A program made the translations under genes and the position numbers. Under the pieces are notes generated by a model, which saw only the letters and a list, made by a program, of their open reading frames with translations, did not search any database and was not told the DNA's origin. A stretch of 6,989 nt of DNA, taken from assembly GCA_021810175.1 (NCBI GenBank), contig JAJZJJ010000149.1, positions 1 to 6,989 of the forward strand, written 5' to 3'. Positions 1 through 6,200 of this stretch are shown here, piece by piece (position 1 is the stretch's first letter; each line of letters starts with the position of its first letter). Source of the DNA: Acidobacteriota bacterium (GTDB lineage: Bacteria > Acidobacteriota > Terriglobia > Terriglobales > Acidobacteriaceae).

Positions 1-91
1 CGGCAATCAGTCTCGCCCGCTGACAGGTCGGGATATTTCTGGCTGTGCCAGTGCCCGCCACGCTGTCGGCGCGGAGGCGAGGCCGCGCGTC

Positions 92-119
92 TTATCGGAC
101 TAAATCATATGGATATAAT
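92..119 (+). promoter_or_regulatory. Candidate sigma-70 type promoter of the receptor gene
   Basis: A perfect -10 hexamer TATAAT lies at 114-119 inside an AT-rich island (about 91-147) in otherwise GC-rich DNA. The best -35 partner is TTATCG at 92-97, only 3 of 6 matches to TTGACA, with 16 bp spacing. Transcription would start near 126 and leave a 5' leader of about 110 nt before the receptor ATG at 236. The -10 match is seen directly; promoter activity is inferred. Confidence 0.5.
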
Positions 120-147
120 GAATTGAATCGTCATTAATCGTATTCAT
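118..147. promoter_or_regulatory. Possible operator: small direct and inverted repeats at the predicted start site
   Basis: Just downstream of the TATAAT, AATCGT occurs twice (126-131 and 136-141) with a 10-bp period, one helical turn. ATGAAT at 118-123 is mirrored by ATTCAT at 142-147, so the direct repeats sit inside an inverted repeat. This geometry fits a regulator binding over the transcription start. The elements are only 6 bp each in AT-rich DNA, so chance is a real alternative. Confidence 0.25.
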
Positions 148-235
148 CGCCACAGCCTCTGCGGCGGTCCAGAACACATTTTGCCGGAATCTGTCCGTCA
201 ACTGATCCACAGCGCGAACCCCCAGGAGACTCCTC

Positions 236-3200
236 ATGTCTGCGCAGCTCCCGCTTCGTCTCTTGCGCATTCTTCGACTGGCAAAACTGGTGCTGGTTCT
301 GTTGCTGCTGATGACAGCGACCTTCGTGCAGGCCCAGGAAGCGTCGAGCCTAATCGGCACCGTGACGGATGCCTCGGGTGCGGCTATCTCCGGTGCTCAT
401 ATCACCGTCCAGAACCTCGGTACAGGAGCCAGACGCACCACGGTTTCCGGTCGTGAGGGCCAATATGAAGTCCTTTCGCTGTCTGCCGGACGCTACCGCA
501 TCCTCGCCCGCAAGCATGGCTTCGCGCGGGAAGTTCGCACCGGCATCCATCTCGCCGTCGGCCAGTCCGCCACGGCGAATCTCATCCTGCACATCGGCAG
601 CGTTCGCCAGCAGGTCACTGTTCACGCCGACGCATCCCCCATCAGCCTCACCACCTCTGACATCTCCGGCCTCGTCGGCCAGCGCCAGGTCCGCAACCTG
701 CCGCTCAACGGACGCAGTTATGACGAACTCATGACGCTCGACCCGGGCATCGTCAACTACACGTCGCAAAAGACCGGCGGGATCGGCGTCTCCAACTCCA
801 CCGTCGGCAACAACTTTGCCGTCTCCGGCAATCGTCCGCAACAGAACCTCTATCTCCTGAATGGCATCGAGTTCACCGGCGCTGCCGAGGTGAACATGCA
901 ACCCGGCGGGGTCAGCGAGGAACTCCTCGGCGTGGACGCTGTTCGCGAATTCAATGTCCTCCGCGATAATTACGGGGCCGAGTACGGCAAGCGTCCCGGT
1001 GCGCAGGTCCTGATCGTCACCCAGAGCGGTACCAACCACTTCCACGGCAGCGTCTATGAGTTTCTCCGCAACAACGTCCTTGACGCGCCCAATTACTTTG
1101 ACAGAGGCTCCGCGCCGCCATTCCAGCGCAACCAGTTCGGCGCGGCGCTCGGCGGACCGCTCCAGCGCAACAGGACCTTCCTTTTCGGCAATTACGAGGG
1201 TTTCCGCCAGCACCTGCACCAGACCGGCGTCGATCTTGTCCCTGATGCCAACGCGCGTCTTGGCCTGCTCCCGTGCAGGCTCGTCAGCCCTACGCCCAAT
1301 CCGTGCCCGGCGTCCGGCCTCGTCCGTGTCGGCATCGCTCCCGGCGTCGCACCGCTGCTCCATCTGTGGCCCATGCCCAGCCCCGGCGCGCCGGACTTTG
1401 GCGGTATCTCCGAGGCCTTCAACAGTCCGCTACAAATCATCCAGGACGACTTCGGCACCGCCCGCCTGGACCGCATCTTTTCCGCTCGCGACACGTTCAG
1501 CGGCGTTTACACCATCGATGCCAGCTCCGACCTCACGCCCACCAGCACCAACCTCTACAGCACTGACCTTGAAAACCTTACCGAACACGTTGCCAGCCTC
1601 GAAGAGACCCACATTTTCTCACCCTCGCTGCTCAACGTTGTCCGCATCGGCTTCTCGCGCGCCTATTACTACTACACCGGCGAGCCCACTCCCGGAACAC
1701 CCGCCGCGAGCGTCCCCGGCTTTGTCGCTGATCACGCCGTTGGACAAGTCGTGGTCGGAGGCAGCGCAGCGGCCAATCCCGCTGCGCAAATCAGCCTCGC
1801 CGGGAGCAACGTTGGCACCAACCTCCATATCGCACGCAATCTCTTCACTTACAAGGACCGCCTCACTCTTACCCGCGGCCGCCAAAATATCTCCGCCGGT
1901 GTGTGGGTTGAGCCATTGCAGTCCAATGAGGATCTGGCCCTTCTGCAAGCCGGCCAGGCCACTTTTGCCGGGCTTCAACAATTTCTTGAGGGAACCATCG
2001 CGAACCTGGGCTACGATCCCGCGCCCACTGAGATGAACTGGCGCATGCTCATGGGCGCCTGGTATGCGCAAGACGTCGTCCGCGTTACGCCGCGCCTCAC
2101 GTTATCGCTTGGCTTCCGCGACGGCTTCACCAACGGCTGGAACGAAGCCCATAATCGCGCCGCCAACTTCGTCTTCCAGAACGGCGTCATCCAGACGCAG
2201 CCCCGCATCGGTCACTCGATATTTACTGTCAATCATGCGAAATTCCTGCCGCAGCCCCGCATCGGTCTCGCGTGGCAGCCCGTCGCGCACACTGTCATTC
2301 ACGCCGGCTTCGGCATGTACTACGACATGCAGGACGCCCTCGGCTACCGCATGGACCAGAACGCGCCCTTCAATCCCACCTATCATGTCCTCCATTTGCC
2401 GGTGGCCAGTCTCCCCGTGTCGGCAGGCACGCTTCCGGCCAGCGCAAAGATCGCTCCCGCCGGCGTCCAGCCCAACATGAAGACCCCAACCCTGGTCTCG
2501 TGGTCGCTCCGTGTCGATCGCCAGCTCACGCCGAATACCTACTTCTCCGTGGGCTATATCGGCTCGCACGGCTATCACGAGATGCTCAGTCTCGACGACA
2601 ACGAACCGACGCCCGCGGTCTGCCCCTCGGCATCCTGCCCGGCCGCATATCCTGCCAGTTTCCCCACGCCGCTTGCCGGCTCAGCCGTTCCAGACGGTGC
2701 GAACTACATTCCCGCCGGAACGCCACTCGCCAACCCCAATCTGGGTGCGGCATGGGCATGGTTCTCGCTGGGGAGCAGCTCCTACAATGCGCTCCAGCTA
2801 GACTTCCATCACCGTCTCACCCACGGTCTCCTGCTTCGCGGCGTCTATACCTGGTCCAAGGCTCTGGACGATGGCGACTCCCTCAACGCCACGGCCTCCG
2901 GAAACGCTCCCGGCCTTGTCTCGAATCCCTTTGACATTCGCGCCGACTGGGGGCCCGCCACCTATGATGTCCGCAACGTGGCTACCGCCGACACGCTCTA
3001 TCAGTTGCCCTTGGGCCATGGTCAGCGGTATCTGGCGCATCTCCGGGGTTTTGCCAACGCCCTTGCCTCCGGCTGGACGGCCACCTCCATCGTTACCCTC
3101 CAGTCCGGTTTTCCATTTACACCCGAACTCAGCTACAACCCTTCCAACAATGGCGATGCCACCAATCCGGTTCGTCCCTTCGTCAACCCTGTCTTCCATG

Positions 3201-3538
3201 GCCGGGTCATCACCGGTAGACCCAGCCAATGGTTCCATCCGGCGGCCTTCCTCGCTCCGCCGCCCGGCAGCGGCTTTTACGGTAATCTCGGCCGGGACTC
3301 GCTCAGCGGCCCCAGCCTCGCCACCTGGGATTTCTCCACCCTCAAGGACACAGCTCTCCGCGGTCGCCTCCACCTCCAGTTCCGGGTGGAAATCTTCAAC
3401 CTGCTCAACCGCGCCAACTTCAACACGCCGAATCTGGTTGTCTTTACCCCCTCTGGCCTGTCGCCCACTGCCGGAGTCATCACCAGCACCTCCACCACGG
3501 CACGACAGGTGCAGTTCGGCGCCAAATTGCTCTGGTAA
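236..3538 (+). CDS. Oar-like TonB-dependent receptor with carboxypeptidase-regulatory-like N-terminal domain
   Basis: Outer-membrane beta-barrel protein of 1100 aa, of the Oar-like TonB-dependent family expanded in Acidobacteriota; the substrate cannot be read from sequence. Residues 1-33 form a signal peptide: basic N-region (R8, R11, R14, K17), Leu-rich core 18-25, likely cleavage after VQA33. Residues 38-125 match a carboxypeptidase-regulatory-like Ig-type fold (GTVTDASGAAISGA, then GQYEVLSLSAGRYRI). The plug follows at about 145-265, with RNLPLNGR (153-160) and LLNGIEF (207-213). The barrel fills the rest and includes the family signatures SSYNALQ (848-854) and YTWSK (871-875) and, near the end, a VEIFNLLNRANFN stretch. 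The protein ends FGAKLLW with a terminal aromatic residue, as expected for a BamA-recognised last strand. A CPSASC pair (796-801) may form a disulphide in a loop. The start is set by AGGAGA at 224-229, 6 nt before ATG. No TonB box was recognised. The gene is intact and appears monocistronic. Confidence 0.92.
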   Translation: MSAQLPLRLLRILRLAKLVLVLLLLMTATFVQAQEASSLIGTVTDASGAAISGAHITVQNLGTGARRTTVSGREGQYEVLSLSAGRYRILARKHGFAREVRTGIHLAVGQSATANLILHIGSVRQQVTVHADASPISLTTSDISGLVGQRQVRNLPLNGRSYDELMTLDPGIVNYTSQKTGGIGVSNSTVGNNFAVSGNRPQQNLYLLNGIEFTGAAEVNMQPGGVSEELLGVDAVREFNVLRDNYGAEYGKRPGAQVLIVTQSGTNHFHGSVYEFLRNNVLDAPNYFDRGSAPPFQRNQFGAALGGPLQRNRTFLFGNYEGFRQHLHQTGVDLVPDANARLGLLPCRLVSPTPNPCPASGLVRVGIAPGVAPLLHLWPMPSPGAPDFGGISEAFNSPLQIIQDDFGTARLDRIFSARDTFSGVYTIDASSDLTPTSTNLYSTDLENLTEHVASLEETHIFSPSLLNVVRIGFSRAYYYYTGEPTPGTPAASVPGFVADHAVGQVVVGGSAAANPAAQISLAGSNVGTNLHIARNLFTYKDRLTLTRGRQNISAGVWVEPLQSNEDLALLQAGQATFAGLQQFLEGTIANLGYDPAPTEMNWRMLMGAWYAQDVVRVTPRLTLSLGFRDGFTNGWNEAHNRAANFVFQNGVIQTQPRIGHSIFTVNHAKFLPQPRIGLAWQPVAHTVIHAGFGMYYDMQDALGYRMDQNAPFNPTYHVLHLPVASLPVSAGTLPASAKIAPAGVQPNMKTPTLVSWSLRVDRQLTPNTYFSVGYIGSHGYHEMLSLDDNEPTPAVCPSASCPAAYPASFPTPLAGSAVPDGANYIPAGTPLANPNLGAAWAWFSLGSSSYNALQLDFHHRLTHGLLLRGVYTWSKALDDGDSLNATASGNAPGLVSNPFDIRADWGPATYDVRNVATADTLYQLPLGHGQRYLAHLRGFANALASGWTATSIVTLQSGFPFTPELSYNPSNNGDATNPVRPFVNPVFHGRVITGRPSQWFHPAAFLAPPPGSGFYGNLGRDSLSGPSLATWDFSTLKDTALRGRLHLQFRVEIFNLLNRANFNTPNLVVFTPSGLSPTAGVITSTSTTARQVQFGAKLLW
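2196..2267 (+). repeat. 18-bp exact direct repeat inside the receptor gene
   Basis: The 18-mer CGCAGCCCCGCATCGGTC occurs at 2196-2213 and again at 2250-2267. The copies start exactly 54 bp (18 codons) apart, so both are read in the same phase and encode QPRIG twice. The second copy sits in a PRIGLAW-type barrel motif common in this receptor family; the first lies just before it in a less conserved segment. A small in-frame duplication or local gene conversion would explain it. Confidence 0.7.
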
Positions 3539-3544
3539 ACAGGC

Positions 3545-3577
3545 CCTGTCATGCCACCGCGAATTGCCATTGTCAGG
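3545..3577 (+). other. Imperfect stem-loop just after the receptor stop codon
   Basis: CCTG at 3545-3548 pairs with CAGG at 3574-3577. Pairing continues inward with T-T and C-C mismatches and one bulged T, to an 8-nt loop at 3557-3564. It begins 6 nt after the receptor stop. No T-run follows, so it is not a convincing intrinsic terminator; at most it is a 3'-end stabilising structure or a Rho-dependent pause. No better terminator for the receptor gene is visible. Confidence 0.2.
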
Positions 3578-3598
3578 TGTGCCGAAGGGAGAACTCGT

Positions 3599-3632
3599 TT
3601 GAATCTTTGTCCCTGCAGCGGTAATCTATAAG
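3599..3632 (+). promoter_or_regulatory. Candidate promoter for the rimP-nusA-infB operon
   Basis: Two overlapping readings exist. TTGAAT (3599-3604, 4 of 6 to TTGACA) is followed after 17 bp by TAATCT (3622-3627, 3 of 6 to TATAAT). A better -10, TATAAG (3627-3632, 5 of 6), has no well-spaced -35. Either would place the start near 3634-3640, about 40 nt before the leader hairpin, so the hairpin would be in the transcript. The matches are moderate and the call rests partly on position. Confidence 0.35.
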
Positions 3633-3669
3633 AGCGAACAGGTTCATCCAGCGTGTCAGTACTTGGCGC

Positions 3670-3676
3670 GGAGGTG
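3670..3676 (+). promoter_or_regulatory. Strong Shine-Dalgarno-like GGAGGTG upstream of the leader hairpin
   Basis: GGAGGTG is a seven-base match to the anti-Shine-Dalgarno sequence. It lies 4 nt (from GGAGG) before an in-frame GTG at 3679 but about 40 nt before the preferred rimP ATG at 3715, which has no clear Shine-Dalgarno of its own. It either drives a GTG start that adds 12 residues to RimP, or is a structural part of the leader. The GTG itself is buried in the hairpin stem. Confidence 0.45.
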
Positions 3677-3677
3677 G

Positions 3678-3703
3678 AGTGGGCGAGAGCCCACTTTTTA
3701 TTT
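3678..3703 (+). terminator. Intrinsic-terminator-like hairpin in the rimP leader (attenuator candidate)
   Basis: AGTGGGC (3678-3684) pairs perfectly over 7 bp with GCCCACT (3689-3695) around a GAGA loop, a GNRA-type tetraloop, and is followed by TTTTTATTT (3695-3703). This is the complete signature of a Rho-independent terminator. It ends only 11 nt before the rimP ATG and downstream of the candidate operon promoter, so its main role is probably attenuation of the operon rather than ending the receptor transcript; both are possible. From memory, a premature terminator before rimP is described in gammaproteobacteria (an Rfam rimP-leader family). I see no clear antiterminator pairing upstream. 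Confidence 0.75.
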
Positions 3704-3714
3704 GCTGCAATGTT

Positions 3715-4305
3715 ATGGCCTTTGATCTCGATCAGATTCGCTTGGCGGCTCAGCGCGTCGCCACTTCGCATGGCCTCGATGTCGTCGATATCGAGTTCCA
3801 GGGCGGAGCGAAGCACCGTCTGCTGCGCATCTTTATCGAGAAGAATGCCGCTGGTCGCGCCAAACTGGCCGACAGGCTGAAGTCGGAAGGAGCAGTACCC
3901 GAGCCTCTGCCCGGCAGCGTGAATCCGGAACATCTGGCAGGCATTACACATGAAGACTGCCAGGCTTTCAGCGCCGACTTTGGTGCGCTGCTCGATGTGG
4001 AAGACCTGATTCCAGGCACGGCGGAATACACGTTGGAAGTTTCATCTCCGGGCCTTGATCGGCGTTTGACGGGGCGGGCTGATTTCGAACGGTTTGCCGG
4101 CAGCCTGGTCAAGATTCGGACCTTTGAACCGGTCAACGGCAACCGGCACTGGCAGGGCAGGCTCACCAGGATCGAGGACAACATTCTCAGCCTGGACCTT
4201 ACGGCAAGCAAGCAAGGCAAGGGAAAGCAGAAGAAGGCGGTCGAGGCGGCCATTCAGATCGATCTGGCCAACGTCGAAAAGGCGAACCTGGTTCCGGAAT
4301 TGTAA
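3715..4305 (+). CDS. rimP: Ribosome maturation factor RimP
   Basis: Cytoplasmic factor that assists assembly of the 30S ribosomal subunit. The 196-aa protein has the N-terminal alpha/beta domain, with DVVDIEF (22-28) and LLRIFIE (36-42), then the family signature: THEDC (78-82), LLDVED (92-97) and LEVSSPGLDR (107-116). The C-terminal SH3-like domain spans about 120-196 and contains a basic loop, SKQGKGKQKK (165-174). At 196 aa it is longer than the roughly 150 aa of E. coli RimP, mainly because of a hydrophilic insertion at about 44-75 between the first strands and the THEDC helix. I chose ATG 3715 because it gives the usual distance to the DVVDIEF strand. GTG 3679 is in frame, has a strong Shine-Dalgarno, and would give 208 aa, but those codons overlap the terminator hairpin. 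It is the first gene of the rimP-nusA-infB operon. Confidence 0.93.
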   Translation: MAFDLDQIRLAAQRVATSHGLDVVDIEFQGGAKHRLLRIFIEKNAAGRAKLADRLKSEGAVPEPLPGSVNPEHLAGITHEDCQAFSADFGALLDVEDLIPGTAEYTLEVSSPGLDRRLTGRADFERFAGSLVKIRTFEPVNGNRHWQGRLTRIEDNILSLDLTASKQGKGKQKKAVEAAIQIDLANVEKANLVPEL

Positions 4306-4308
4306 GCA

Positions 4309-4342
4309 TCTGTGACGCGCCGCGAGTGCGGCCCGTCACAGA
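4309..4342 (+). other. Long stem-loop in the rimP-nusA spacer, no T-run
   Basis: TCTGTGACG (4309-4317) pairs perfectly with CGTCACAGA (4334-4342). After one C-C mismatch (4318/4333), GCCGC (4319-4323) pairs with GCGGC (4328-4332) around a GAGT loop. That is 14 base pairs with one mismatch and a tetraloop, starting 4 nt after the rimP stop. CAGCAACG follows instead of a T-run, so it should not terminate intrinsically. It may be an RNase processing site, a stabilising 3' structure for rimP mRNA, or a partial brake on transcription into nusA. Confidence 0.7.
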
Positions 4343-4384
4343 CAGCAACGCAGCAGTATCTGCTGAATGAATTGAGAGAAACGC

Positions 4385-6043
4385 ATGGCAAGTCCTCTTT
4401 ACCAAAGCATTGAAGCACTCAGCCGCGATAAAGGCATCGATCCCGAGATTGTCGTCAGCGCGGTCGAAGACGCGATCGCCCTGGCAACCCGCAAGTCCTA
4501 CAAGACGCAGGAAAACATGCGCGCCGAGCTGGATCGCGAGACCGGCGAAATTCGCGCCTATATCTACAAGTCCGTGGTCGCCACAGCCGAGGAAATTGAC
4601 GATCCCCTCAATCAGATCACACTTGAGGAAGCGCGCCAGCTGGCGCCCGGCGTAGAGGTCGGCGGTGAAATTCGTTTTTACAAGCCCACGGATGTGCTCG
4701 GGCGCATCGCCGCGCAGATGGCCAAGCAGGTCATCTTCCAGAAGGTGCGGGAAGCCGAGCGCGACACGGTATTCAACGAGTACGCGCATCGCATCGGCGA
4801 AGTTCTTACGGCGACCGTGAAGCGTGTCGAAATGCAGGACGTCATCTTCGACCTCGGCAAGGCCGAGGCTCGCATGCCGCGCCGCGAGCAGTCGCGTCTC
4901 GAGCAGTTTGCCGTCGGCGAGCGCGTCCGCGTTGTGCTGCTGCGCGTCGATCGCGCCGCCAAAGGTCCACAGGTCATTGTTTCGCGCGCCGCGCCGGAAC
5001 TCGTGCAGAGCCTCTTTCAGGGCGAGGTCCCCGAGATTTACGACGGCACGGTTTCGATCCGCGCCATCGCCCGTGAAGCCGGTGAGCGCACCAAGATCGC
5101 CGTCATGTCGCGCGACAAGGATGTCGACCCCGTCGGCGCCTGCGTCGGCATGAAGGGCATGCGCGTGCAGTCCATCATTCGTGAACTGCGCGGCGAAAAA
5201 ATCGACATCATTGAGTACAGTGACGAGATCACTACCTTTGCCGAGCGTGCACTGCAGCCGGCCAAGGTCAGTCGCGTCAGCATCACCGATCTTGCCGAAA
5301 AGCAGCTTGAGGTCATCGTCGATGACACCCAGCTTTCGCTCGCAATCGGCAAGAAGGGGCAGAACGTCCGCCTTGCCGCCAAGCTGCTCGGCTGGAAGAT
5401 CGACATCAAGAGCGAAGAAGAGAAGCGGCAGGAGCTTGAACAGCAGATGACCGGTTTCTCTGGTACGGCGACTGCCATCGAGGAAGTCAAGGAACTCGGC
5501 GAGTCCATCATTCAGAAGCTTGTTGCTGCCGGCGTCACCAGCGTCGAGGCGCTTGCGGATATGACTCCCGAGCAGCTGGAAGAAATTCCGGGTATTGGCG
5601 AAAAGACGCTCGAGAAGATCAGCGTCGCCGTCCGCCACTACTTCGGTCAATATGAGCCCGGCGAAGAGCGTCCGGCGTCTGCTCCAGTTGAACCCGCCGC
5701 GGAGGATGTCACGCAGCTGGAAGCGCAGGCCGACGCGCAGGCTGCTGAAGAAATCGCGGCGCTCCAGCAGGATTTCACGCAGGCCGGCCAGGAATTCGAG
5801 CCCGAGGATAGCTCCGGCGTCATCCATAACGAAATCGCCGAGGAGGCGATCGCCGCATTCACCGAGTCCGGCTCCGCGATGGATGCCGATGGCGCTGAGC
5901 CGATGTCTGCCGGCGCCGAGGATACGAGCCGCACCATCGCCCGGCACCAGCGGCATGCCAAGGGTGTGGCTGCCGGCGAAGTGGAAGAAGAAGCATTTGC
6001 CGATACGGCAGAGACAGAGACGGAAGGGGGAAAGGGTGCGTAA
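4385..6043 (+). CDS. nusA: Transcription termination/antitermination factor NusA
   Basis: RNA-polymerase-associated factor that modulates pausing, intrinsic termination and antitermination. The 552 residues read in family order: N-terminal polymerase-binding domain (1 to about 130), S1 domain (about 138-201, starting GEVLTATVKRV), KH1 (about 247-280, loop GMKG at 255-258, within PVGACVGMKGMRVQ), and KH2 (about 313-345, loop GKKG at 322-325, followed by NVRLAAKLLGW). A helix-hairpin-helix module spans about 370-420 with IPGIG at 401-405. Residues 424-552 are a low-complexity tail rich in Glu, Ala and Asp. E. coli NusA (495 aa) instead has two acidic repeats at its C-terminus; here I see one such module plus a disordered tail. 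The start ATG has only a weak GAGAGA (4374-4379) upstream, but the protein N-terminus fits. It lies 79 bp after rimP. Confidence 0.97.
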   Translation: MASPLYQSIEALSRDKGIDPEIVVSAVEDAIALATRKSYKTQENMRAELDRETGEIRAYIYKSVVATAEEIDDPLNQITLEEARQLAPGVEVGGEIRFYKPTDVLGRIAAQMAKQVIFQKVREAERDTVFNEYAHRIGEVLTATVKRVEMQDVIFDLGKAEARMPRREQSRLEQFAVGERVRVVLLRVDRAAKGPQVIVSRAAPELVQSLFQGEVPEIYDGTVSIRAIAREAGERTKIAVMSRDKDVDPVGACVGMKGMRVQSIIRELRGEKIDIIEYSDEITTFAERALQPAKVSRVSITDLAEKQLEVIVDDTQLSLAIGKKGQNVRLAAKLLGWKIDIKSEEEKRQELEQQMTGFSGTATAIEEVKELGESIIQKLVAAGVTSVEALADMTPEQLEEIPGIGEKTLEKISVAVRHYFGQYEPGEERPASAPVEPAAEDVTQLEAQADAQAAEEIAALQQDFTQAGQEFEPEDSSGVIHNEIAEEAIAAFTESGSAMDADGAEPMSAGAEDTSRTIARHQRHAKGVAAGEVEEEAFADTAETETEGGKGA

Positions 6044-6165
6044 TGCGCCCGTTCCCGTTGCAGAGCTGCATGGGTATCTCTGAGATGAGCGAGCAATTCG
6101 TCGCAAATCCGGGGATAATAGACAAAGGCAATCCCGCGTTCGAGAGGTTATCTATGACGTTCTGA
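6043..6165 (+). CDS. Possible 40-aa small ORF overlapping the nusA stop
   Basis: The nusA stop and an ATG share a base (TAATG at 6041-6045), the arrangement used for translational coupling. AAAGGG (6031-6036) lies 6 nt upstream as a fair Shine-Dalgarno. The product begins MRPFPLQSCMG and ends RLSMTF. I recognise no domain. It occupies the place where ylxR often stands between nusA and infB, but it lacks YlxR features and is much shorter. A chance ORF is the default explanation. Confidence 0.2.
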   Translation: MRPFPLQSCMGISEMSEQFVANPGIIDKGNPAFERLSMTF

Positions 6166-6200
6166 GTGCGTGGGCTAAGCTGCGGAAGACTAAGGGGCGG

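Noticed and set aside
39..51. CTGGC-TGT-GCCAG hairpin near the window start as a terminator of an upstream gene
   Set aside because: The stem is only 5 bp and no T-run follows; no upstream reading frame can be identified in the 235 bases available.
350..1363. 337-codon minus-strand ORF inside the receptor gene
   Set aside because: It lies opposite the conserved regulatory and plug domains, has no recognisable domain, and has the composition of an antisense shadow.
3599..3631. Ten-codon leader peptide (TTG start, MNLCPCSGNL) with AGGGAGA upstream
   Set aside because: It overlaps the candidate promoter, so it would not be in a transcript starting there. It uses a TTG start and shows no run of regulatory codons.
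3653..3880. 75-codon ORF overlapping the rimP start in another frame
   Set aside because: It has no Shine-Dalgarno, starts at GTG, and its downstream half runs through conserved rimP codons.
4199..6106. 635-codon ORF on the minus strand covering all of nusA
   Set aside because: It mirrors a clearly recognisable NusA. GC-rich codon bias leaves the opposite strand free of stops, and the translation resembles no known protein.
6114..6119. GATAAT as an internal promoter for infB
   Set aside because: It matches 5 of 6 positions of the -10, but no -35-like hexamer is found at 15-19 bp.
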